Shown here: piece by piece, positions 20,759 through 28,904 of the stretch
Position numbering within the stretch: the first letter of the stretch is position 1
Layout of the letters: the number at the start of each line of letters is the position of its first letter
DNA from: Clostridia bacterium
GTDB taxonomy: Bacteria > Bacillota > Clostridia > Oscillospirales > Acutalibacteraceae
Length of the DNA stretch: 42,006 nt
Direction: 5' to 3'
NCBI GenBank assembly: GCA_024404025.1
Contig: JAKSQP010000020.1
Location: 1 to 42,006 of the forward strand
Notes under the pieces: model-generated
Told to the model about the DNA's origin: nothing
What the model saw: only the letters and a program-made list of their open reading frames with translations
Database searches by the model: none
Program-made: the position numbers and the translations under genes

Positions 20759-23700
20759 ATGTACGAAAAAGTTTCTTCAAATCTCGATTTTGTCAGCCGT
20801 GAAAAGGCTGTTCTTGAATTCTGGAAAGAAAACAGAATTTTTGAGAAGAGCATGGAAATCAGAGAAGGCTGCCCCACGTATACTTTCTATGACGGCCCGC
20901 CGACTGCAAACGGCAAGCCGCATATCGGCCATGTTCTTACGAGAGTTATCAAGGATATGATTCCCAGATACCGCACAATGAAGGGTTATATGGTTCCCAG
21001 AAAGGCCGGCTGGGACACTCACGGCCTTCCCGTTGAACTTGAAGTTGAAAAAATGCTCGGCATCAACGGCAAGGAGCAGATAGAAGATTACGGCCTTGAA
21101 CCTTTTATCGGCCATTGCAAGGAAAGCGTTTGGAAATATAAGGGAATGTGGGAGAATTTCTCCGGCACAGTCGGCTTCTGGGCAGATATGAACAAACCTT
21201 ATGTTACCTATCATAACGATTTTATCGAATCCGAATGGTGGTCACTTAAAGAAATCTGGAATAAGGGTCTTCTCTATAAGGGATTCAAAATCGTTCCCTA
21301 TTGCCCCCGCTGCGGAACTCCGCTTTCCTCTCACGAGGTTGCCCAGGGATATAAAACTCTCAAAGAGCGTACTGCCGTTGTCCGCTTTAAAATCAAGGAT
21401 GAAGACGCATATTTCCTCGCATGGACAACAACCCCCTGGACTCTTGCATCAAACATCGCTCTCTGCGTAAACCCCGATGAAATTTATGCAAAGGTCAAGG
21501 TGGCAGACGGCTATACCTATATTATGGCGAAGGCACTTCTTGACACCGTTCTCGGTTCAATTCAGCGTGAAGAAGGCGTTCCGGCTTACGAAATCATTGA
21601 AGAATACAAGGGCACGGATCTTGAATATAAAGAATATGAGCCTCTTTATGAGTGCGCAAAGAAAGCTGTTGATAAGCAGGGCAAAAAGGCTTTCTTCATT
21701 TACTGCGACACCTATGTAACGATGTCAGACGGCACGGGTATCGTTCACATCGCTCCCGCCTTCGGTGAAGACGATGCGAGAGTCGGCAGAAAATATGATG
21801 CTCCGTTTGTTCAGATGGTTGATGAACACGGCGTTATGAAAGACGAAACTCCGTTTGCCGGAATGCGCTGCAAACCCAAGCAGTCCGAAATCGACGATGG
21901 TGCAATCAACTGCGATCCCGAAGTTCTCAAAGAGCTTGACGCAAGAGGAATTCTTTTCAGTGCTCCGAAGGTTGAGCATGAATATCCTCATTGCTGGCGC
22001 TGCGACACTCCGCTCATCTATTTTGCAAGAGAATCATGGTTTGTCAAAATGACGGCAGTCAGAGATAACCTTATCAAGAATAATAATACGGTCAACTGGA
22101 TCCCCGAAAGCATCGGAACGGGCAGATTCGGTGATTGGCTCAAGAATATTCAGGATTGGGGCATCAGCCGTAACCGTTACTGGGGCACTCCTCTCAATAT
22201 CTGGGAATGCGAATGCGGCCACAGACATGCGATCGGCTCAATAGCAGAGCTTAAGGAAATGAGCGACAACTGCCCTGATGATATTGAACTTCACCGTCCG
22301 TATATTGATGCCGTTACCATCAAGTGTGAAAAGTGCGGCAAGCAGATGAAGAGAGTTCCGGAAGTTATTGACTGCTGGTATGATTCCGGCTCAATGCCTT
22401 TTGCCCAGCATCATTATCCGTTTGAAAACAAAGAGCTGTTTGAACAGCAGTTCCCCGCTGCCTTTATATCCGAGGCTGTTGACCAGACAAGAGGATGGTT
22501 CTATTCTCTTATGGCAATTTCAACTCTGCTCTTTGACAAATCTCCCTACGAAAATGTTATCGTTCTCGGACTTGTTCAGGACGAAAACGGACAGAAGATG
22601 TCCAAGAGCAAGGGCAATGCGGTTGATCCGTTTGATGCTCTTTCAACCTACGGCGCAGATGCGATCCGCTGGTATTTCTATACGAACTCCGCTCCGTGGC
22701 TCCCCAACCGTTTCCACGGAAAAGCTGTTGTTGAGGGCCAGCGCAAGTTTATGGGCACTCTCTGGAACACCTATGCTTTCTATATTCTCTATGCGAATAT
22801 TGATAAGTTTGATCCTTCAAAGCACGAGCTTGATTACAGCAAGCTTTCCATTATGGACAAGTGGCTTCTTTCAAGGCTCAACACTCTCATTGATGAGGTT
22901 GACGGCCATCTGAATAACTATGCTATCCCCGAAGCGGGCAAGGCTCTTCAGGAATTTGTTGACGATATGAGTAACTGGTATGTCCGCAGAGGCAGAGAGC
23001 GTTTCTGGGCGCAGGGACTTGAGCAGGATAAGATCAACGCTTATATGACTCTTTATACCGCTCTCGTAACGGTTATCAAGCTTTCCGCCCCGATGATTCC
23101 GTTTATGACCGAGGATATTTACCGCAACCTTGTCTGCAACATCTATCCCGATGCTCCGATAAGCGTTCATCTCTGCGATTATCCCGTTTCCGATAAGAAA
23201 TTCATCGATAAAGAGCTTGAAGCATCAATGGACGAAGTTCTCAAGATCGTTGTTCTCGGCAGAGCAGCAAGAAACGGTGCAAATATCAAAAACAGACAGC
23301 CGCTCGGCAGAATTTTTGTTACGGCTCCGAAAGAACTCGGCAAAGAATACTGCGAGATCATTGAGGACGAGCTCAACATCAAGGCTCTTGAATTTGTAAA
23401 TAATTCCGCTTCTTATGTTTCATATAATTTCAAGCCGCAGCTCAAGACCCTCGGTCCCAAATACGGCAAGATGCTCGGCGGAATCAGAAATTATCTTCAG
23501 AGCATTGACGGCTCCGCAGCAAAGAAAGAGCTTGACGAAAAGGGCGCTCTTACATTTACCGTTGACGGAACCGAAATCGTTCTCGCTCCCGAAGATCTTC
23601 TCATTGAAACAATGCAGAAAGAAGGTTTCCAGGCAGAGAGCGACGGCGGAGTTACCGTTGTTCTTGATACAAATCTTACCGAAGAGCTTATCGAAGAGGG

Positions 23701-23944
23701 CTTCGTAAGAGAGCTTATCTCAAAGATCCAGACAATGCGTAAGGATGCCGGATTTGAGGTTATGGATACCATTAAAATTTATGTAAGCGGCAACGCAAAC
23801 ATCGAAGCCATCTTCAGAAAGAACGAAGAATCTGTTTGCCGTGATGTTCTTGCAACCGAAATCATTTCGGCAGAGGGCGGCTCATATTCCAAGGATTGGG
23901 ATATCAACGGCGAAAAAGTTGTTCTCGGCGTTGAGAAAAATTAA
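20759..23944 (+). CDS. ileS: Isoleucyl-tRNA synthetase, eukaryote-like (IleS2) type
   Basis: 1061 residues, longer than the roughly 930 of the common bacterial form. It attaches isoleucine to tRNA-Ile. The HIGH signature is H55-I-G-H58 in GKPHIGHVL and KMSKS is 613-617 in GQKMSKSKGN. An editing domain (CP1) lies between them, and CPRCG and CEKCGK knuckles suggest zinc sites. Features such as DWGISRNRYWGTPLNIW and the long C-terminal region point to the eukaryote-like IleS2 class, whose members are often naturally tolerant of mupirocin. CGGAGG precedes the ATG. It is a single-gene transcript under an isoleucine T-box. Confidence 0.95.
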   Translation: MYEKVSSNLDFVSREKAVLEFWKENRIFEKSMEIREGCPTYTFYDGPPTANGKPHIGHVLTRVIKDMIPRYRTMKGYMVPRKAGWDTHGLPVELEVEKMLGINGKEQIEDYGLEPFIGHCKESVWKYKGMWENFSGTVGFWADMNKPYVTYHNDFIESEWWSLKEIWNKGLLYKGFKIVPYCPRCGTPLSSHEVAQGYKTLKERTAVVRFKIKDEDAYFLAWTTTPWTLASNIALCVNPDEIYAKVKVADGYTYIMAKALLDTVLGSIQREEGVPAYEIIEEYKGTDLEYKEYEPLYECAKKAVDKQGKKAFFIYCDTYVTMSDGTGIVHIAPAFGEDDARVGRKYDAPFVQMVDEHGVMKDETPFAGMRCKPKQSEIDDGAINCDPEVLKELDARGILFSAPKVEHEYPHCWRCDTPLIYFARESWFVKMTAVRDNLIKNNNTVNWIPESIGTGRFGDWLKNIQDWGISRNRYWGTPLNIWECECGHRHAIGSIAELKEMSDNCPDDIELHRPYIDAVTIKCEKCGKQMKRVPEVIDCWYDSGSMPFAQHHYPFENKELFEQQFPAAFISEAVDQTRGWFYSLMAISTLLFDKSPYENVIVLGLVQDENGQKMSKSKGNAVDPFDALSTYGADAIRWYFYTNSAPWLPNRFHGKAVVEGQRKFMGTLWNTYAFYILYANIDKFDPSKHELDYSKLSIMDKWLLSRLNTLIDEVDGHLNNYAIPEAGKALQEFVDDMSNWYVRRGRERFWAQGLEQDKINAYMTLYTALVTVIKLSAPMIPFMTEDIYRNLVCNIYPDAPISVHLCDYPVSDKKFIDKELEASMDEVLKIVVLGRAARNGANIKNRQPLGRIFVTAPKELGKEYCEIIEDELNIKALEFVNNSASYVSYNFKPQLKTLGPKYGKMLGGIRNYLQSIDGSAAKKELDEKGALTFTVDGTEIVLAPEDLLIETMQKEGFQAESDGGVTVVLDTNLTEELIEEGFVRELISKIQTMRKDAGFEVMDTIKIYVSGNANIEAIFRKNEESVCRDVLATEIISAEGGSYSKDWDINGEKVVLGVEKN

Positions 23945-23971
23945 ATCTGTTTCAATATCAAATCAGGATGT

Positions 23972-24017
23972 AAAGAGAGATGATTTATGAGGTGTTGTCC
24001 CGAATCATCTCTCTTTT
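23972..24017 (+). terminator. Terminator of ileS
   Basis: A 14 bp stem (23972-23985 with 24003-24016) around a 17-base loop, followed by T. It uses the same AAGAGAGATGATT arm as the terminator at 15496. It also separates ileS from the convergent lysin gene. Confidence 0.8.
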
Positions 24018-24041
24018 GTGTTAGGCAGGGTATGGATCAAT

Positions 24042-24731
24042 TTACTTCGGTTTTATAAGGCTGCCGCTGCGCAGCCTTGAAAGCAGATCTTTGTTCTGCG
24101 GGGCAAGGCCCGAATAATCTTTGATTCCGTTAGCTTCCGCTATGCTTTTTCTGTATTCAAAAGAGGACGGCGAGCCGATACTTTTGAGTGCATCAACTAT
24201 GCTTTCGGATACACCGGAGTATTTTTTGAAATATTCCGTTTCGGAGTTATAATCGATCCAGGGGCATCTGCCCCACGAAGTCCAGCCTCTGTTTTTCAGA
24301 GAGGTTTTAACAACGCCGAAAGCAAAGCCTCTTGCTTCAACAACATATCCGGAACCGATATAGATTCCCACATGGCCGGGTTGAAAAACGAGAATTCCTT
24401 TCTGCTCCGGCATGGAATCCATTTTGCCGCCATCGGTGCAGACGGCTTTCATTCCGTCTGCCGAGACATCCATGGAGGCGTTGTATTCCGGAGCGGAATC
24501 CGGAGAATCGCTCCAAAGATAGCCTTTTATCAGCCCCACGCAGTCAAAAACCTTTTTGCCGAACTGCAATTTATAAGTCGGGATCCTTGATGGAAAATAA
24601 TGGGACGGATATTGCTTCGTTTTGGCGTTCAGCAGCGCCTGCGTTGCCGTGTTGCCGAATGTTCCGTACCAATAAGGCTTGCCAAGCTGTTTTAAAGCGT
24701 AATCAACAAGCCCGTCATTTGTCTTTATCAT
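24042..24731 (-). CDS. NlpC/P60-type peptidoglycan hydrolase (phage endolysin-like)
   Basis: 229 residues, no signal peptide. The N-terminal half is an NlpC/P60 fold: Cys64 in FDCVGLIKGYLW, His120 in QPGHVGIYIG and Glu132 in VVEARG, consistent with a Cys-His-polar triad cutting peptide links in the wall. The C-terminal 50 residues (SIGSPSSFEYRKSIAEANGI, DYSGLAPQN, LLSRLRSGSLIKP) resemble the wall-binding repeat at the end of many clostridial phage lysins. Lack of a signal peptide fits release through the holin encoded by the overlapping upstream gene (17 bp overlap). Other phage genes are absent, so this is a domesticated lysis pair or a prophage remnant. Confidence 0.82.
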   Translation of the reverse strand: MIKTNDGLVDYALKQLGKPYWYGTFGNTATQALLNAKTKQYPSHYFPSRIPTYKLQFGKKVFDCVGLIKGYLWSDSPDSAPEYNASMDVSADGMKAVCTDGGKMDSMPEQKGILVFQPGHVGIYIGSGYVVEARGFAFGVVKTSLKNRGWTSWGRCPWIDYNSETEYFKKYSGVSESIVDALKSIGSPSSFEYRKSIAEANGIKDYSGLAPQNKDLLSRLRSGSLIKPK

Positions 24732-24945
24732 CTTTTTCGCAATCGCTCCCTCCTTTGTCGGAAGAATGAGAAATGTTGTCTGCTATAACAAAAGAAACAA
24801 CTGCCGCTCCTGCGGAGATTGCCGCCGTTACTTCGGCAACGGTCTTATCTGCAACTCCGAAAGCGAGAAGAACGGGAGCGATAAAGCCGATAACTGCTGC
24901 CCATAACCTGCGGTCTGTCAGCTTCTTTTTCCAGTTTATTTTCAT
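24715..24945 (-). CDS. Phage holin (phi LC3-like family)
   Basis: 76 residues. The N-terminus MKINWKKKLTDRRLW is typical of the phi LC3 holin family. Two hydrophobic segments (about 15-36 and 42-58) and a charged, Lys/Asp-rich C-terminus complete the holin layout. Holins open the membrane to let an endolysin reach the wall. AGGAGTG precedes the ATG at 24943-24945; a longer frame upstream lacks a ribosome binding site. It overlaps the lysin start by 17 bp, so both are translated together. A weak promoter (CAGACA, 17 bp, TATAAA) may lie near 24995-25025. Confidence 0.8.
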   Translation of the reverse strand: MKINWKKKLTDRRLWAAVIGFIAPVLLAFGVADKTVAEVTAAISAGAAVVSFVIADNISHSSDKGGSDCEKDDKDK

Positions 24946-25058
24946 TTCAGACACTCCTATCGGGGATATTTGGTTAAAAAGACCAATTCCCTCACTAATA
25001 TTTATATGACAATTCACACGATTTGTCTGATTTTTTTAAATTTTTTTTACAAAAAAAC

Positions 25059-25087
25059 TTGCAAGTGGAATTTCTTTGTGATAAAAT
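25059..25087 (+). promoter_or_regulatory. Promoter of the Ala-rich secreted protein
   Basis: TTGCAA (25059-25064), 17 bp, TAAAAT (25082-25087), with TG one base before the -10. A palindrome ACTTGCAAGT overlaps the -35 and could be an operator. Confidence 0.7.
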
Positions 25088-25121
25088 ACATCTGTAAAAA
25101 TATCCATTGGGGGGATAATGT

Positions 25122-26045
25122 ATGAAATCATTCAAAAAAGCAATTGCTGTTCTTATGGTAGTTGCTACTCTTATGTCACTTCCTGTTTCCGCTTCGGCAG
25201 AATGGAAGCTGAAGTCAGGAAAGAAAGAAGAAACAACAGCTGCAGCCGAGGCGGCAGTTGCAGCGGCTCCGGCGGCTGCGGCAGCTCCTGCAGATGCAGC
25301 AGCTCCGGCAGATGCAACGGCTCCCGCTGCAGAAACCGCAAAGAGAAAAACACTTAAAGAAAAGATTGCCGATAAGAAGGCTGCAAAGGCTGCCGAAAAA
25401 GCAGCTAAGGAAGCCGCAAAAGCCGCTGAAAAAGCAGCTAAAGAAGCTGCTGCAGCAGCAACGGCAGCCGAAACAACAGAAGCCCAAAAGGTCAACAAGC
25501 GTGAAAACGTTGCAACAATGTATCTTATTTACACAAGTGCAAACAAGCTTGAGCCCCATTTCTGGATTTACATCGTAAACAATACCGATGAAACCCTTAT
25601 GGTCGGCCCCTATGCTCTTGAGCCTCACGGCACCGTTTCAATCGGTTCATGGGATGACAGAGGAATGGGCAAAGGTATCCATTTCAATCTTGAAAGATAC
25701 TGGGTGAAGGAAGAAACCTACGGCAGAGCTTTCAGCATTAAAACAAGTGTAAACAGAAAAGAGCTTGAAAAGCTCGGCGGCAAGTTCAAGCGCCACAACT
25801 ATTGGAACTGGGGCTTCAACTGCGTATGGTTTGCAACCTGCATTTGGAACAGCTGCACGATCAAGTTTGTTCCCTTCCTCTTCTCTCCGAGATTCTCTCT
25901 TGCTTTTATGTTCCTTTATGGCGCAAAGAGACCGGACTACACTATTCAGAAGCTCAACAGCGCTTCAAAGTGCTACAAATATCAGGATGACGGAACTCTC
26001 AAGCCCGTTGTTCCCGGCGTTCTCTTCACCAACTACGGCGTATAA
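25122..26045 (+). CDS. Secreted protein with Ala-rich linker and His/Cys domain, paralog of next gene
   Basis: 307 residues. A signal peptide (1-26, ending SASA) precedes a low-complexity linker (about 38-125) of Ala, Glu, Lys and Pro in pseudo-repeats, probably a helix or wall-spanning stalk. The C-terminal domain (130-250) contains EPHFWIYIVNNTDE (His146) and NWGFNCVWFATCIWNSC (Cys234). The same two motifs in the same order occur in the next gene, and His-then-Cys with NCxxFA resembles a permuted NlpC/P60 (papain-like) fold. A hydrophobic stretch (248-266) may hold it near the membrane. No family is confidently recognised; enzymatic activity is an inference. A terminator follows, so it is transcribed apart from its paralog. 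Confidence 0.8.
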   Translation: MKSFKKAIAVLMVVATLMSLPVSASAEWKLKSGKKEETTAAAEAAVAAAPAAAAAPADAAAPADATAPAAETAKRKTLKEKIADKKAAKAAEKAAKEAAKAAEKAAKEAAAAATAAETTEAQKVNKRENVATMYLIYTSANKLEPHFWIYIVNNTDETLMVGPYALEPHGTVSIGSWDDRGMGKGIHFNLERYWVKEETYGRAFSIKTSVNRKELEKLGGKFKRHNYWNWGFNCVWFATCIWNSCTIKFVPFLFSPRFSLAFMFLYGAKRPDYTIQKLNSASKCYKYQDDGTLKPVVPGVLFTNYGV

Positions 26046-26057
26046 TTGCAAAGCTTT

Positions 26058-26088
26058 CCCGTGCATTCAACCGAATGCACGGGTTTTT
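26058..26088 (+). terminator. Terminator after the Ala-rich secreted protein
   Basis: A perfect 11 bp stem (26058-26068 with 26073-26083), loop AACC, then five T. Confidence 0.93.
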
Positions 26089-26136
26089 CTTTTTGCGTTT
26101 CCGGAGCATAAAAGGATACAAATGAATGTTAATTTG

Positions 26137-26165
26137 TTGACTTTACCGCTCCGATGTATTATAAT
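26137..26165 (+). promoter_or_regulatory. Promoter of the second secreted paralog
   Basis: TTGACT (26137-26142), 17 bp, TATAAT (26160-26165). Confidence 0.87.
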
Positions 26166-26195
26166 AAATAAAAATACTAAAGGTGGGGACATAAA

Positions 26196-26954
26196 TTGAA
26201 AAAGATAATTGCCATGATTCTTTCTCTGTCAATTGTTTTTTCGGTATGTATAATCGGTTCTGCGGGATATGAAAATATTGCAGAAAATGTTGAAACAATT
26301 GAAACAGCCGAAGAAATTCAGGCTGAAGAGCCAACCGGAGAAGAGCAGGAAGAGGAAAAAACGGAAGATGAAAATGCCTATCATGTCCGCCCCGCTCAAA
26401 AAGCAAATTCAACGGCAAGAATTTATCTTTGCTCAAAGCTTAATTTCCCCGGTGTAGGACATATATTTATTTATGTTGAAAATCTTACGGACGAGCCTAT
26501 CAAAGTCGGGCAGATCGTTCTTGAAAAAGACCAGGCTGTTTCGATGGGTTCTTTCGGATTCCAGCGTTCAGATGGATGGGGCGTTTATTATAACACCGAA
26601 TCTTATCTTTACGGAAAAGAAGATTATTCTTCGCTGATATGTATGAGCGAAGAAATTGATTCCGCACATCTTGCAAAGCTCAACAAATTCCTTGAAGGCT
26701 ATAATTTCTGGGAACTGTTTATCAACTGTGTTTTCTTTGCGGTCGGCGCATGGAATTCCTGCACGAATACATTTATTCTTCCGATTTCGTTCCCGGTTTT
26801 TTGCAGAACACAGATAAACGCTCATAAAAATGATAAGATAACTCAGATGTATATTCCCGAAAGGGACAATGTTTATCATGTGAAAGGAACAGGCTCAAGG
26901 CAGTCGCTTGTTGTTTGCAGCAATAAATCATTGAAGAAAAATAACAGAATATAA
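26196..26954 (+). CDS. Secreted protein with His/Cys domain, paralog of preceding gene
   Basis: 252 residues, starting at TTG (AGGTGGGG lies eight bases upstream; the next ATG is inside the signal peptide). Signal peptide about 1-24, then an acidic linker (28-60, Glu/Thr-rich) in place of the Ala-rich one of its neighbour. The domain (75-190) carries GVGHIFIYVENLTDE (His89) and WELFINCVFFAVGAWNSC (Cys178), the same spacing class as His146/Cys234 in the upstream paralog. GHxFIYV and NCxxFA suggest a permuted NlpC/P60-like hydrolase, but the third catalytic residue is not evident. It has its own promoter and terminator. The function is unknown. Confidence 0.8.
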   Translation: MKKIIAMILSLSIVFSVCIIGSAGYENIAENVETIETAEEIQAEEPTGEEQEEEKTEDENAYHVRPAQKANSTARIYLCSKLNFPGVGHIFIYVENLTDEPIKVGQIVLEKDQAVSMGSFGFQRSDGWGVYYNTESYLYGKEDYSSLICMSEEIDSAHLAKLNKFLEGYNFWELFINCVFFAVGAWNSCTNTFILPISFPVFCRTQINAHKNDKITQMYIPERDNVYHVKGTGSRQSLVVCSNKSLKKNNRI

Positions 26955-26960
26955 AAGAAT

Positions 26961-26994
26961 CAGCAGGTACGATTTTTTCGTACCTGCTGTTTTT
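26961..26994 (+). terminator. Terminator shared by convergent genes
   Basis: A perfect 12 bp stem (26961-26972 with 26978-26989) and five T. It lies between convergent transcripts and overlaps the last base pair of the minus-strand hydrolase stop. Confidence 0.9.
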
Positions 26995-27865
26995 AATATC
27001 CGAAGTATTTAAGAAGATATTTATCCTGCGCTTTTTCAAATTCTTTTGCAGTATTCGGATTGGATGAAAGCATGTGTCCGGAGTTCGGATACATAATAAA
27101 TGTATAATCAATTCCGCTCTTTTCAAGAGCTTTTCTTGTTGCTTCGGCGTTTCCTTTTGAAACAACAACATCTGCTCCGCCGTAGCCGGCAAGGGTCGGA
27201 ACGGAATCTTCATTGATGTTCATTGCGGGCGAAACAGATTTGATTATTTCTTCTGCGCTTCCGTCGGCAATCATTTCATCGGTGATTTCATTTCCGGCAA
27301 GCATTGAAGCGAGCGAATATGCTCCGCTTCCCCATGTGTCTGTGTGAAAATCCGAGGGACCGACTCTTTCCGAAAGGAACACAAGCTCAATCGGGCTTTC
27401 TTCTGCTCTTGTGTAAGCATAGAGCATTGCAAGGTGAGCGCCTGCCGAATAACCGGTCAGAGCAAGCTTTGTTATGTTAAGACCGTTTTCATCGGAAAAC
27501 TCCTTGATTTTTTCAATTGCCATTTGAATTTCATCAACCATTGTGAAAGCGGTTGCACCGTTTGATGCTGTGTGAACGGTGTAATCCATTGAGGCAATGA
27601 TATAGCCTTTGCCGGCAAGCTTTCTGACTTCGGAAGGCCTTGCTTTTCTTGTGCCTTCAATCCACGAGCCTCCGTGAACATTGAGAATAACGCCGTTGAA
27701 ATCTCTTTTTGCTGCTGATTCGGGAATGAAGATATCCATAACCTGTTTTTCTCCGGTTCCGTAATTAACAACATAGGTTTTGTAGTTTTCTCCGCCTGCG
27801 AGGTTAATGCCGAAGGTTGAAAAGACAGCAAGAACCGCAGCGATAATTTTGTATAACCAACCCAT
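26993..27865 (-). CDS. Alpha/beta hydrolase, esterase-like, probably exported or membrane-tethered
   Basis: 290 residues. The N-terminal hydrophobic segment (4-24) is a signal or anchor. The catalytic core shows the oxyanion HGG (64-66 in NVHGGSW), nucleophile Ser140 in GYSAG, an Asp in YGGADVVV and a His in NSGHML, the full triad of the carboxylesterase/BD-FAE group. It may release acyl or feruloyl groups from polysaccharides or act on small esters. It lies 17 bp after the beta-lactamase-fold gene in one transcript. The substrate is not deducible. A terminator shared with the facing gene ends the transcript. Confidence 0.85.
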   Translation of the reverse strand: MGWLYKIIAAVLAVFSTFGINLAGGENYKTYVVNYGTGEKQVMDIFIPESAAKRDFNGVILNVHGGSWIEGTRKARPSEVRKLAGKGYIIASMDYTVHTASNGATAFTMVDEIQMAIEKIKEFSDENGLNITKLALTGYSAGAHLAMLYAYTRAEESPIELVFLSERVGPSDFHTDTWGSGAYSLASMLAGNEITDEMIADGSAEEIIKSVSPAMNINEDSVPTLAGYGGADVVVSKGNAEATRKALEKSGIDYTFIMYPNSGHMLSSNPNTAKEFEKAQDKYLLKYFGY

Positions 27866-27882
27866 TTTTATTTCTCCTTTTT

Positions 27883-28761
27883 TTAAAACTTTCCAAATCT
27901 TTCGTCAAGTAGGCGGCAGTAAGCTTCGAGCATTCTGTCATTTCTCTTGCCGTTGTCGGTGGAATATCCGTGCCATGAAACTCCGGAAGGTCTTTGCTTC
28001 GAGAATGCAACGATCTGACCGCAGGCGCCGGTCTTGAGAAAAATATCCGTGTCTCTGAATCTTGTGCAGGCGTAATCGTTTTCCATGGCAGCTTCGGTCC
28101 ATTCCTTTGAAACAATGCGCTTGCCTTCGTAAATTCCGTTATTTGCATAAGCCCAGCCGAGCTTTGCAAGGTCATCGCTTCTTGCAAAGAAGCCGCCTCC
28201 GCAGATGGGGAAGCCTTTGGGACATTTTGCCATTGCCCACTGACGGAAGCCGAGAGGCTCAAAAACAACCTTTTTGAGATATTCATCGGCGGTCAGACCC
28301 GTTACGGAATGAATGATTCTGCCGAGCAGATAATATGCTTCGTCCGAATACTGGCGGAATGTGCCTGGCTCGTGAGCGATTTCAAGAGAAAAAACATATT
28401 TGAGAAAATCATCCCCGATAAAGCCGATGTCATTGTCATTATCAATATTATAAGGGATTTTCTCAATTCCCGTTCTGTGGCGCATCGTCTGGGCAACGGT
28501 AACTTCGTTCCATTCGGGCGACATCTTTTCCGGAAGCATATCCTTTGCAAAAAACGATGTGACCTTTGAATCAACGGAGAGCTTTCCGCTGTCAACTAGA
28601 GTGCCGATGGCAGTTGCAATAAAAAATTTCGTTACGGAGTGCGAATTGTTGGCGTTGTTTGCAACCGGACTTCTCCAGCATTCTGTGCCTTCGGCGGAAA
28701 TATATGCAATATCATAAACGGGTTCCTTTTCGTTTATGAATGCTTCAAAAAAGCTGTTCAT
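27883..28761 (-). CDS. Beta-lactamase-fold serine hydrolase (class C-like)
   Basis: 292 residues with no signal peptide. Motifs of the serine beta-lactamase/esterase family: SxxK is Ser42-Val-Thr-Lys45 (HSVTKFF), the second motif is Tyr138-Ser-Asp140 (YSD rather than YSN) and WHGY fills the third position. Members include esterases, D-amino acid peptidases and penicillin-binding relatives; resistance is not implied. The ATG at 28759-28761 suits the GAGGGG site; the ATG three codons earlier would be too close to it. It is first in the two-gene unit with the alpha/beta hydrolase. The cytosolic location is unusual for this fold. Confidence 0.82.
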   Translation of the reverse strand: MNSFFEAFINEKEPVYDIAYISAEGTECWRSPVANNANNSHSVTKFFIATAIGTLVDSGKLSVDSKVTSFFAKDMLPEKMSPEWNEVTVAQTMRHRTGIEKIPYNIDNDNDIGFIGDDFLKYVFSLEIAHEPGTFRQYSDEAYYLLGRIIHSVTGLTADEYLKKVVFEPLGFRQWAMAKCPKGFPICGGGFFARSDDLAKLGWAYANNGIYEGKRIVSKEWTEAAMENDYACTRFRDTDIFLKTGACGQIVAFSKQRPSGVSWHGYSTDNGKRNDRMLEAYCRLLDERFGKF

Positions 28762-28788
28762 TGTTTTCATCCCCTCGGAGTTTTGATA

Positions 28789-28817
28789 ATTATAGCATTT
28801 TCAGAAGAAAATTTCAA
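28789..28817 (-). promoter_or_regulatory. Promoter of the two hydrolase genes
   Basis: On the minus strand TTGAAA (28812-28817), 17 bp, TATAAT (28789-28794). Confidence 0.87.
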
Positions 28818-28847
28818 CAATTATTCTCATTCTTTGCTTATTTTATA

Positions 28848-28876
28848 TTGTAATTAATACTGCAATGTGATAAAAT
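28848..28876 (+). promoter_or_regulatory. Promoter of the LarA-like gene
   Basis: TTGTAA (28848-28853), 17 bp, TAAAAT (28871-28876) with an upstream TG. It is divergent from the hydrolase promoter 30 bp away. Confidence 0.72.
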
Positions 28877-28904
28877 ATGATAGTTAAAATGGAGGAGATT
28901 TTTT

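Noticed and set aside
25240..25480. Repetitive GCA/GCT-rich DNA resembling a repeat array
   Set aside because: It is in-frame Ala/Lys/Glu low-complexity coding sequence, with no equal-length spacers, so it is not CRISPR.
27883..28761. Antibiotic-resistance beta-lactamase
   Set aside because: Only the general serine-hydrolase fold is supported; no signal peptide and an altered second motif.
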